Shown here: positions 1-7,087 of the stretch, piece after piece
Layout: the number at the start of each line of letters is the position of its first letter
Numbering within the stretch: position 1 is the stretch's first letter
Assembly: GCA_964441705.1 (NCBI GenBank)
Contig: CAYTWF010000072.1
Location: 1-13,172, forward strand
Source of the DNA: Eshraghiella sp964441705
GTDB lineage: Bacteria > Bacillota > Clostridia > Lachnospirales > Lachnospiraceae
Length of the DNA: 13,172 bases
Direction of reading: 5' to 3'
The notes under the pieces: generated by a model
Database searches by the model: none
Seen by the model: only the letters and a program-made list of their open reading frames with translations
Told to the model about the DNA's origin: nothing
Translations under genes and position numbers: made by a program

Positions 1-53
1 TCTGAAAGAAAACCACTGGATTTTAATTTGAAATTGGTTAACTAAATGACATT
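1..53. other. Left-edge sequence with no readable gene
   Basis: All three forward frames were read. Each is closed by a stop before position 46 or gives only a short unrelated peptide, and none encodes the missing first half of the receiver domain that begins at about position 54. There is no ribosome binding site before the GTG at 54. The sequence therefore looks like a junction (deletion, insertion or assembly join) rather than the natural start of the next gene. Nothing in it identifies its origin. Confidence 0.5.
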
Positions 54-932
54 GTGCAGATACTTAAGGACAAAAATCTTACACAGCAGATACCGGTGGT
101 ATTAATAACCGGTGATAAGACCGAGGATGTTGAAGCACAGTGCTATAAGCTGGGAGCTGCTGATTTCGTTACCAAGCCATTTGATATAAAGGTTGTTCGT
201 TATATAATTAACAATGCAATTACGGTATATGGAGAGAAGACCAAGTGGAAGAAGCTGGGAATAATCCAGAACCGAAAGCTCCAGCAGCAGACAGAGGAGC
301 TTAAGACAGCCAATGAGAATATAATTGAGATGCTTGGTACTATTGTAGAATACAGAGGAGCAGTGGACCGTAAGCATGTTCAGAGGGTTAAGGAGATAAC
401 TACACTGCTTGCAACGGCGGTGGGTGAGCTGTATCCGGAATATAAGATAGATGAAGAGGTTGCAAGAAAGATTGGTCTTGCATCCTGTCTTCATGATATC
501 GGCAAGAATATTATTCCAGACAAAATCCTTTTTAAGCCGGGAATACTAACCAAGGAAGAGACGGATGTAATGAAATCCCACACCACCAAGGGTTGTGAGA
601 TGCTAAGGGATACATTGAAATTTCAAAGTGCAGAATATCAGCAATATTGTACTGAGATATGCCGCTCTCATCATGAAAGATATGATGGCCGGGGATATCC
701 GGACGGACTTGTTGGTGAAACAATTCCCATATCGGCACAGATTGTGTCAGTAGCTGAATGCTTTGATGCACTTATAAGCGATACAGTATATAGAAAAGCT
801 ATTAAGTTTGATACTGCATTTACAATGATAATTAATGGGGACTGTGGTGTGTTTTCCCCAAAGGTGATTGAATGCTTTAAGGAGAACAGACAAAAGCTTT
901 ACGATATAGCCAATACATACGCAGAGGTATAG
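54..932 (+). CDS. HD-GYP c-di-GMP phosphodiesterase response regulator, receiver truncated
   Basis: The 292 residues begin in the middle of a receiver domain. Residues 1-60 hold the second half, with the IPVVLITG strand and the conserved Lys-Pro pair at 41-42, but the acidic pocket and phospho-acceptor Asp are missing. A coiled linker (about 65-95) leads to a complete HD-GYP domain (about 95-285): HDIGK at 147-151, HHERYDGRGYP at 206-216 and the DALISDTVYR region at 239-247. This family hydrolyses c-di-GMP at a two- or three-metal site in the cytoplasm. The GTG at 54 has no ribosome site and an in-frame TAA lies at 39-41, so the apparent start is not a credible native start. The gene is either a 5'-truncated relic or cut by a rearrangement. 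The catalytic half is intact and could be translated from an internal start such as Met93. The next gene begins 43 bases downstream on the same strand and is probably co-transcribed. Confidence 0.85.
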   Translation: MQILKDKNLTQQIPVVLITGDKTEDVEAQCYKLGAADFVTKPFDIKVVRYIINNAITVYGEKTKWKKLGIIQNRKLQQQTEELKTANENIIEMLGTIVEYRGAVDRKHVQRVKEITTLLATAVGELYPEYKIDEEVARKIGLASCLHDIGKNIIPDKILFKPGILTKEETDVMKSHTTKGCEMLRDTLKFQSAEYQQYCTEICRSHHERYDGRGYPDGLVGETIPISAQIVSVAECFDALISDTVYRKAIKFDTAFTMIINGDCGVFSPKVIECFKENRQKLYDIANTYAEV

Positions 933-975
933 CAGCCTCTAATCAGTTTATGGCATAAAAATAAGGGGTAATATA

Positions 976-3900
976 ATGTATGTTAAGAAAAAAATTCTTG
1001 TAGTAGATGATAATGCAATCAACAGAAAAATACTTAATAAGATGCTGTCAGAAGATTATGAGGTTGTAGAGGCTGCCAATGGCAAGGAGGCCTTTGAGAA
1101 AATTGACGAGGCGAAGGGTCAGGTTGCTGCTGTACTTTTAGACCTTATGATGCCTGTAATGGATGGCTATGAGTTCCTTAAGATTGCCAATGAGAATAAC
1201 CAATACGTTAATATCCCTATTCTTGTATCCACCGGCAACAGTGACAGAGAGAACGAGAAGAAGGCTTTGCGTCTTGGCGCCTGGGATTTTATATCCAAGC
1301 CCTATGAAGCTGAGATTATTAAATTTCGTCTTAAAAATGCCATAGACAGAAGTCTTATGACAGCGTATGAACAACTGAAATATCTAAGTGAATATGATGT
1401 TATGACGGAATTATATAATAAGAATAAGTTTTTTGCAGTAACAAGAGAGATGCTGGATAATAATGGTGACAGGCAGTACGTGTTTATCAGAATGGATATT
1501 AACCGTTTCTCATTGATTAATTCTTATTATGGCACCAAAGAAGGAGACCGTCTTCTTAAATTCACAGCCAGTCACCTGCGCTCAATTGCACAGCAGTACA
1601 GCTTGATAACCTACGGCAGAATAGAGGCTGATGAATTCGCATGCTGCATGGCATATACAGATGACAAGCAGATAATGGACTTTCTGGCTGTATCTAAGGA
1701 ACAGTTTAAGGAATACAAGATTAATTTCAATATAGTGCCTGTATATGGAATTTATAAAATTACTGATAATTCGATGGCAGTTGATACCATGTATGATAAT
1801 GCCAATCTGGCAGCGAAGAAGATTAAGGGTAACTATATTAAGAATTACTGTATATATACAGACGATATGAGAGAAAATCTTGCAACGGAGCAGACGATTA
1901 TCAACGAGATGGGTGATGCACTTGAACAGGAGCAGTTCGTGGTATATCTCCAGCCTAAGTATTCTCTTAAGAATAATAAGCCTGCCGGTTCAGAAGCTCT
2001 GGTGAGATGGATTCATCCACAGAAGGGTATGATATCACCGGGAGTGTTTATACCTGTATTTGAAGGCAATGGTTTTATTGAGAAGCTTGATTATTATATG
2101 TGGGAGCATACCTGCCGTATTATCAGAGGCTGGATTGACAAAGGAATAACACCTCTTCCGGTATCTGTTAATGTATCAAGGGTTAATCTGTACAATCCTT
2201 TACTTGTGGACACAATATGCGAACTTGTGGACAGATATAAGATTCCGCATGAGCTGTTTCAGCTGGAGATAACAGAGAGCGCATATACAGATAATCAAAG
2301 CGTGATATACGATACCATAGAGAAAATACATGCTAATGGCTTTATTGCATTAATGGATGATTTTGGAAGCGGCTATTCATCACTTAATATTCTAAAGGAT
2401 ATTGATGTGGATGTTATCAAGATAGATATGAAGTTCTTTGAGAAGACGGAGGACCTGGGAAGAAGCCAAAGTATTGTATCATCTGTAGTAAGAATGGCCA
2501 AATGGCTCAATATTACGGTTATTGCCGAGGGTGTTGAGACCTATGACCAGGTTGAATTCTTAAGAACAATTGGCTGCGAATATGTGCAGGGATATTATTT
2601 TGCCAGACCAATGCCTGTTAATGAATATGAAGAGCTTATTAATAAGGATACAGAATATAAGCATGCTGAACCTGATGAGAATGTGGAGGACAAGACCTGG
2701 ATTCTTAACCCTAAGACCCAGCAGCTTTTGTCCGGATTCATGCAGCCAATAGGAATATATGAGGTTGAAGGTGATAAAATAGAATGCATTAGAGTTAATG
2801 GTGAATTCTATGAGACATTTGGATACGAGGACAAGATACTTTATTCCAATTTACCAATGAATGTTATTGACGAGGGACAGAGGGATTCAGTTCTTGCAGC
2901 ACTTAATGCGGTTCTGCTTACTCATGGTGAGGAGGAGTGTGAATATCTAAGACACTGCCTTAATGGCAAGCAGGCACTTGTACGTGTGAAGATTAAGTAT
3001 ATTGATAAGGTTGGCAGTCGTAATATTGTACTGTGTACCTTCAGCGATATTACTCAGCGCCGTCAGATAGATACTGAACTGAATAAATTCCGTTCTGCAA
3101 TGAATGCAAGACAGATTAATACCAACAGAATGCTCATTGTTGATGATGAAGAGATGAACAGGGAGCTGCTAAGAGAGATATTCAAGGATGAATATATAAT
3201 TCTGACTGCCTCTAATGGTCAGGAGGCAATTGAAATTCTTGCACAGAACAATAACAAGGTAGATGTTATTATTCTTGATATGATGATGCCGGTTATGGAT
3301 GGAACAGAATTCTTGGAATATAAGAAGAATCATTTAGAGATAATGGACATACCTGTAATCATCTTCACTGCAGATGATTCACCTGAGATGCAGGTCAAAA
3401 CACTGTCACTTGGAGCAGATGATTATATTACCAAGCCGTTTGTGCCTGCTGTAGTTCAAAAGCGTGTAGAGAACGTAATAGAATCACATCAAAGATTTGT
3501 GGAGATAGTTCAGGAGTGCAATGCGACAGGCGTAAGGTCAAGAGAAGACCAGCTTACGGGAGTTTATAATAAGGCTAATGCAGAGAGACTTATTGACAGA
3601 GTGCTTGAGACACAGGCTGCCGGTAATCACGCATTTGTATTAATTGAGATTGATAATTTTCAGAGCATTAATGACAGATATGGACGTGCCAAGGGTGATG
3701 AGACGCTTATGCTTATTACCAGAATACTTAAAAAATTCTTCAGGTCCAATGATATTATCGCCAGAATCGGCGGAGATGAATTCGTAATATTTATGATTAA
3801 TGTTCCTTCAGCAGAGATGGTTGAGAACAAGTGTAATGCACTGGCCGATAAGCTTAACAGTGAGGAACAGGAAATCAAGTTCACCATATCAATTGGAGTG

Positions 3901-4011
3901 GCAATGACCAATAAGGAACCAACGAAATTTACTAAGCTTATGGATAATGCAGGCATGGCATTGTATCAGTCCAAGAGCAATGGAAGAAATCAGGTAACGA
4001 GATTTCAATAA
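976..4011 (+). CDS. Multidomain response regulator: REC-GGDEF*-EAL-PAS-REC-GGDEF
   Basis: This 1011-residue cytoplasmic c-di-GMP enzyme has no membrane segment. REC1 (6-125) has acidic pair D11/D12, phospho-acceptor D56 and K108. The first GGDEF domain (about 135-298) is degenerate, with IEADEF at 216-221 where GGDEF should be, so it is probably not a cyclase. The EAL domain (about 306-553) is complete: EAL at 340-342, N399, E431, DDFGSGYSSL at 461-470, K482, E518 and QGY at 538-540, all expected for an active phosphodiesterase. A PAS-like segment (about 580-695) ends in DITQRRQID. REC2 (718-838) has D723/D724, D768, T798 and K820. The C-terminal GGDEF domain (about 856-1008) has intact GGDEF at 932-936 and an inhibitory-site RxxD at 923-926, exactly five residues upstream. 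It can therefore plausibly make and break c-di-GMP under two phosphorylation inputs and a PAS input. The ATG at 976 follows an AAGGGG ribosome site. Confidence 0.95.
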   Translation: MYVKKKILVVDDNAINRKILNKMLSEDYEVVEAANGKEAFEKIDEAKGQVAAVLLDLMMPVMDGYEFLKIANENNQYVNIPILVSTGNSDRENEKKALRLGAWDFISKPYEAEIIKFRLKNAIDRSLMTAYEQLKYLSEYDVMTELYNKNKFFAVTREMLDNNGDRQYVFIRMDINRFSLINSYYGTKEGDRLLKFTASHLRSIAQQYSLITYGRIEADEFACCMAYTDDKQIMDFLAVSKEQFKEYKINFNIVPVYGIYKITDNSMAVDTMYDNANLAAKKIKGNYIKNYCIYTDDMRENLATEQTIINEMGDALEQEQFVVYLQPKYSLKNNKPAGSEALVRWIHPQKGMISPGVFIPVFEGNGFIEKLDYYMWEHTCRIIRGWIDKGITPLPVSVNVSRVNLYNPLLVDTICELVDRYKIPHELFQLEITESAYTDNQSVIYDTIEKIHANGFIALMDDFGSGYSSLNILKDIDVDVIKIDMKFFEKTEDLGRSQSIVSSVVRMAKWLNITVIAEGVETYDQVEFLRTIGCEYVQGYYFARPMPVNEYEELINKDTEYKHAEPDENVEDKTWILNPKTQQLLSGFMQPIGIYEVEGDKIECIRVNGEFYETFGYEDKILYSNLPMNVIDEGQRDSVLAALNAVLLTHGEEECEYLRHCLNGKQALVRVKIKYIDKVGSRNIVLCTFSDITQRRQIDTELNKFRSAMNARQINTNRMLIVDDEEMNRELLREIFKDEYIILTASNGQEAIEILAQNNNKVDVIILDMMMPVMDGTEFLEYKKNHLEIMDIPVIIFTADDSPEMQVKTLSLGADDYITKPFVPAVVQKRVENVIESHQRFVEIVQECNATGVRSREDQLTGVYNKANAERLIDRVLETQAAGNHAFVLIEIDNFQSINDRYGRAKGDETLMLITRILKKFFRSNDIIARIGGDEFVIFMINVPSAEMVENKCNALADKLNSEEQEIKFTISIGVAMTNKEPTKFTKLMDNAGMALYQSKSNGRNQVTRFQ

Positions 4012-4033
4012 AAAAATATTGGATTTATATCAA

Positions 4034-4087
4034 GGGGCTGTCACACTAGTGATTTTATTTTTCCAAAATCATTAGTGCGACAGCCCC
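4034..4087. terminator. Long hairpin after the c-di-GMP genes, possibly a dispersed repeat
   Basis: Two 23-base arms (4034-4056 and 4065-4087) are inverted copies with only two mismatches, both of which can form G-U pairs, around an 8-base loop. The arms start GGGGCTGTC and end GACAGCCCC. The hairpin lies 22 bases after the stop codon of the upstream gene and is followed by T-rich but interrupted sequence, so termination is the simplest role. Its length and blunt symmetrical ends also fit a dispersed hairpin repeat or a miniature element. Confidence 0.7.
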
Positions 4088-4127
4088 TCAGTAATTTTAT
4101 AATGTTTTTAGTTTTCAAAAGGACCCC

Positions 4128-4147
4128 CACACTAATTACTTAGTGTG
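4128..4147. repeat. Second small inverted repeat in the intergenic gap
   Basis: CACACTAA at 4128-4135 and TTAGTGTG at 4140-4147 form a perfect 8-bp stem with a 4-base loop, TTAC. The arm sequence resembles the inner part of the larger hairpin just upstream (CACACTAG / TTAGTGCG), so it may be a degenerate relative or a terminator for the opposite strand. No clean T-run follows on either strand. Confidence 0.4.
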
Positions 4148-4171
4148 ACGACTTCTTGATTTTTACCTTAT

Positions 4172-4231
4172 TAGCTAAAATAAAAATTAAGTAAAAATAG
4201 CTAATTATATAGCTAATATTTAGCAAAAATA
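4172..4231 (+). promoter_or_regulatory. Phased TAGCTAA direct repeats upstream of the ABC cassette
   Basis: TAGCTAA occurs at 4172-4178, 4198-4204 and 4210-4216, with a variant TAGCAAA at 4221-4227. The last three start 12 and 11 bases apart, about one helical turn, which is the layout expected for cooperative binding of an activator on one DNA face. A possible -10, TAAAAT, lies at 4246-4251. The final repeat falls where the -35 box should be, and no recognisable -35 sequence is present, consistent with an activator-dependent promoter. This is inference, and the surrounding DNA is very AT-rich. Confidence 0.4.
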
Positions 4232-4266
4232 TACATAGTCAATGATAAAATAAGGTGGTAATATAA

Positions 4267-4299
4267 ATGCATGGGTTAATATATTACAAAAATATATAA
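4267..4299 (+). CDS. 10-residue micro-ORF (possible leader peptide)
   Basis: An ATG at 4267 is preceded by AAGGTGG at 4252-4258 with eight bases between, a reasonable ribosome site. The frame encodes MHGLIYYKNI and stops at 4297-4299, 14 bases before the next gene's start. It could be a leader that couples translation to the secreted-protein gene, or chance. No family can be recognised at this length. Confidence 0.25.
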   Translation: MHGLIYYKNI

Positions 4300-4313
4300 G
4301 ATGGAGGGCAATT

Positions 4314-4736
4314 ATGAGTAAAAAAATCAGTAATATTGTATCGGTAATTATTTTGTTAGTTCTCATGGCATCAACAAATATTTTGGCAGCAACTCCTACA
4401 AATGATTATCTTTTACCTAAGAATTTAGGATGGGTATATTCTGCAAGCTATACACGGAGTACGGCATATTCTTATGGTGATGCGAGGTTAAATGCAGTTT
4501 TTCCACAAACGGGAGGAACTGATAATTTTAGATATTGTTGGACAAAGCCAGCTGTATATGCAAATGGAAATTGGGTAATTGTAGGAAATGAAGTACAATT
4601 GGATGAGACTAAGGGTACTTATCAGCATGTGTACATAAAAGAGGGATACTTAAATAATAAATCTATGATATTTATGTTTAGAGGCAATGATGCAAGATAT
4701 TCAGCAACTGCGAATGTCACTCTTAGTGGTAAATAA
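4314..4736 (+). CDS. Small secreted protein of unknown function, first gene of ABC cassette
   Basis: The 140-residue product has a clear Sec signal peptide: Lys3-Lys4, a hydrophobic core at about 7-20, and likely cleavage after Ala25 or Ala26 (ILA-A-TPT). The mature part of about 115 residues has one Cys (C75), many aromatics and small polar residues, and looks beta-rich. Segments include GDARLNAVFPQTGGTD, a CW pair at 75-76 and a C-terminal RYSATANVTLSG strand. It is 58 bases upstream of two permeases and an ATPase, with no terminator between, so it is probably the cassette's substrate, sensor or partner. The general plan (signal peptide, repeated polar beta strands, association with an ABC-2 exporter) recalls the DUF2712-type secreted proteins of Bacillus and Clostridium, but I cannot confirm homology. 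It has no bacteriocin-type double-glycine leader. The GGAGGG ribosome site lies at 4303-4308. Confidence 0.8.
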   Translation: MSKKISNIVSVIILLVLMASTNILAATPTNDYLLPKNLGWVYSASYTRSTAYSYGDARLNAVFPQTGGTDNFRYCWTKPAVYANGNWVIVGNEVQLDETKGTYQHVYIKEGYLNNKSMIFMFRGNDARYSATANVTLSGK

Positions 4737-4794
4737 TTTTACATAACATGTGTGTAATATATTAATCCATTAATAAATTAGGCGGGTGCTATAT

Positions 4795-5616
4795 ATGAAA
4801 AAAAACTTTGCTTTTCAATTAAGATGTATACTTGAACAGAAGTTTGTTTATGTTACTTTTTTGATTCTTCTTGCACTAATAATGGTGCATTACTTCAGTG
4901 GTACAGAAAGTTATAATGGGTTCGATATAGTGACGATGTATAATCCAACTGTATTTTTATCTATCTCAGGATGTGTTGATGGAGATACCAGAATATTACA
5001 ACTGCTACCGCTTCTTATTGTGCTTCCAGCAGCATTTTCCTATGTTATTGACCGTAATTCCAAGATACAACCTGTTATATTTACAAGAACAACTGCTGGA
5101 AAATATTACCTTGCAAAGTCTATGGCTGTTTTTTTGGTTACATTCTTAACCTTTGTATTACCTTTTTTAATAGAATTAGGACTTTATTGTATAAAATATC
5201 CTGTAGATGCTGCGGGTATAACAAATGACGGAGTGTTTAGCGATACATATAAAATATTTGTAAGCGGGATGATGACACCTTGGCTTTTTGCACTTAATGT
5301 ATATGTAAATGCAATTGTTAATATTTTAGTAATTGGTGCGACATGTGGTATTGTGGCAGTATTTGCAATGGCGGTTTCTACTTTCGTCAAAAAATTTTGG
5401 GTAATTGTTTTTTTGCCTATATTTATTTTGTTCTACGGACTGGCCAAAATAGGAGAGGTTCTGGAAACAAAATATAGTATGAATTATGTGGATTATTTTA
5501 CATTATACAGCTATGGTCAAAGAAAATTTTTGTATTTCTTTTTAATTATGGCTGTGTTGTTGATAATTTCTGTGGTCATTCTTTGCATTGAAAGCAGAAA
5601 GGATTGGCTTGAATGA
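4795..5616 (+). CDS. ABC-2-type membrane protein (permease 1)
   Basis: The product has 273 residues with about six hydrophobic segments (near 16-34, 66-84, 106-132, 163-197, 200-218 and 244-265) and a polar stretch containing DRNSKIQPVIFTRTTAGKYY at 86-105 between helices. That loop-then-helix pattern is common in ABC-2 and DUF2705-like permeases, where a cytoplasmic loop contacts the ATPase. I chose ATG 4795 over the upstream GTG at 4786 because AGGCGGG at 4780-4786 sits at correct spacing from 4795 and overlaps the GTG. The stop overlaps the next ATG (ATGA), indicating translational coupling. It would form half of a heteromeric channel with the next protein. The sequence alone does not show the transport direction or substrate. 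Confidence 0.75.
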   Translation: MKKNFAFQLRCILEQKFVYVTFLILLALIMVHYFSGTESYNGFDIVTMYNPTVFLSISGCVDGDTRILQLLPLLIVLPAAFSYVIDRNSKIQPVIFTRTTAGKYYLAKSMAVFLVTFLTFVLPFLIELGLYCIKYPVDAAGITNDGVFSDTYKIFVSGMMTPWLFALNVYVNAIVNILVIGATCGIVAVFAMAVSTFVKKFWVIVFLPIFILFYGLAKIGEVLETKYSMNYVDYFTLYSYGQRKFLYFFLIMAVLLIISVVILCIESRKDWLE

Positions 5617-6437
5617 AACATATAATTAAATGCTTAATTCCATCAATTATTCTGGGATTGATTAATGGTATTTACACAAAATCAATTCAGTGTATGAATG
5701 GATATGAAATAATTAAGCTTGAATCATTTGATATTCTTCCTGATGCAGCTGGAATTATGGATATAACCAGAGATTTTTTGCCTTTTATTGTTTTTCAAAT
5801 ACTATTTGGAACATTTATATACAGGCATTACTGTACTGCCAGTGTTTATTTCTTTTCCAGAAACAGTAATAGAAGCAGATGGTATGTAAAAGAGATGGCA
5901 AAGCTTGCTGGATTTTCATTTATGTATACGGCTGCGTATATGCTGTCATGTATATTTATGGTGTCTATGAGATTGGATGTAACAATTGGTTATGAATCAG
6001 TGGTCTTACTTGCAGCATACATATGCCTAACAGCAATGTGGCTGTATATTACTACGGGAATAATTAATATTATTTCAATTGCTGCAAGCAATATAGCCGG
6101 TTTTGCTATCATGGAAACGATACAGATTGTGATGATATCACTTTTGCTTATATGGGATAAGTGGCTTCCACTTGTAACCAGTGATACAGTAACAGCAGAG
6201 ATGGTTCAACATAATGCTTCTTTTTTGAGACTGAATCCTGTTTCGCATATAGTTGTGGCATGGCACAGCAGCGTAATAGCTGATGTGGATGAGGTGATTA
6301 ACAGATTTAATATACAGTATGATTTGTTAGAATCATTCACATTTTTTATTATGATTTCTGTAATTACTATTATTATTGGTGTACAGGTCGTAAAAAAACA
6401 TGATTATATTAATTCTGATGTGGATAATGGGAGGTAA
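5613..6437 (+). CDS. ABC-2-type membrane protein (permease 2, DUF2705-like)
   Basis: The product has 274 residues with about six membrane segments (near 4-22, 55-72, 97-117, 128-150, 151-180 and 241-260). The segment ASVYFFSRNSNRSRWYVKE at 76-94, between helices 2 and 3, has the aromatic/basic pattern I associate with DUF2705-type permeases. It matches the equivalent loop of the preceding protein (IFTRTTAGKYYLAK), so the two are probably paralogous halves of one transporter. An extracytoplasmic loop lies at about 185-235. Its start codon overlaps the upstream stop by four bases, and the ATPase gene begins two bases after its stop, so the three are almost certainly made as a complex. The DUF2705 assignment is from recalled pattern only. 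Confidence 0.75.
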   Translation: MKHIIKCLIPSIILGLINGIYTKSIQCMNGYEIIKLESFDILPDAAGIMDITRDFLPFIVFQILFGTFIYRHYCTASVYFFSRNSNRSRWYVKEMAKLAGFSFMYTAAYMLSCIFMVSMRLDVTIGYESVVLLAAYICLTAMWLYITTGIINIISIAASNIAGFAIMETIQIVMISLLLIWDKWLPLVTSDTVTAEMVQHNASFLRLNPVSHIVVAWHSSVIADVDEVINRFNIQYDLLESFTFFIMISVITIIIGVQVVKKHDYINSDVDNGR

Positions 6438-6439
6438 AA

Positions 6440-7087
6440 ATGGAACTGATAATAAGAAATGTTACTAAAAAAATAAAAGGAAATATGATACTTGATAATG
6501 TAAGTATTAAAATGGAATCTGGTAAAATATATGGTTTCGTTGGACGAAATGGAAGTGGCAAGACAATGCTGTTCAGGGCTGTTTCAGGACTTATGCATAT
6601 AGATTCTGGAGAAATAATTCTGGATGGAAAGAAGTTATATAAAGATATGGATGTACTTCCCAAAATTGGTATTATTTTGGAGAATTCAGGACTGTTTCCA
6701 GAATATACAGGATATAAGAATTTGTATATGCTGTCACAAATTAATAAAACAGCTAATGCGGAGGATATCAGGACAGCAATAATCAGAGTTGGACTGAATC
6801 CTGATGATAAACGTACATACAGAAAATATTCTTTGGGAATGAAGCAAAGAATTGCTATTGCACAGGCAATAATGGAACACCCGGATATACTTCTGCTTGA
6901 TGAACCAACCAATGCACTTGATGAAAGCGGAATAGAACTTCTTAGAAAGATAATTGAAGAAGAAAAAGAAAGGGGTGCTTTAATACTTCTTGCAAGTCAC
7001 AGCAGGGAAGACATAGAGCTTCTTTCAGATGAAATATATACCATGAATAATGGTGTGCTTAAAAAGGAAGAGGGTGTACATGCGTGA
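6440..7087 (+). CDS. ABC transporter ATPase, BcrA/antibiotic-immunity type
   Basis: The 215-residue nucleotide-binding subunit has Walker A GRNGSGKT at 35-42, signature SLGMKQR at 131-137, Walker B ILLLDEP at 150-156 with catalytic E155, a D-loop after it, and switch His187. The Q-loop position reads IILENSGLFPEYTG (78-91), with Glu where most ABC ATPases have Gln. This is typical of the BcrA/drug-resistance group that includes bacitracin and lantibiotic immunity exporters, which suggests an ABC-2 exporter that moves or excludes a peptide or lipid-linked compound. A GGAGG ribosome site stands just before the ATG, within the end of the permease 2 gene. It hydrolyses ATP on the cytoplasmic face of the two permeases. 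At 215 residues it lacks the C-terminal extension of longer family members. Confidence 0.93.
   Translation: MELIIRNVTKKIKGNMILDNVSIKMESGKIYGFVGRNGSGKTMLFRAVSGLMHIDSGEIILDGKKLYKDMDVLPKIGIILENSGLFPEYTGYKNLYMLSQINKTANAEDIRTAIIRVGLNPDDKRTYRKYSLGMKQRIAIAQAIMEHPDILLLDEPTNALDESGIELLRKIIEEEKERGALILLASHSREDIELLSDEIYTMNNGVLKKEEGVHA

Noticed and set aside
1..53. Simple frameshift as the cause of the shortened receiver
   Set aside because: No forward frame of positions 1-50 encodes the expected DxxMPxMDG region, so a single base change would not restore the domain.
3843..3850. GCCGATAA, an exact sigma-D -10 match
   Set aside because: It lies inside the GGDEF-coding region, has no TAAA at the right distance and no downstream gene start in range.
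3660..3956. Long antisense reading frame opposite the GGDEF domain, and similar ones opposite feoB (9936-10403) and the ATPase (6409-6912)
   Set aside because: They mirror strong conserved coding sequence, have no credible ribosome sites, and give Ser/Leu/Ile-rich products typical of shadow frames.
4172..4231. Phased repeats as a CRISPR array
   Set aside because: The repeats are 7 bases with 4-5-base gaps, far too short; no cas genes are present.
4314..4736. Secreted protein as a lactococcin-972-type bacteriocin
   Set aside because: The size and exporter context are similar, but the mature sequence lacks the short SNYHH-like pattern and is about 50 residues too long.
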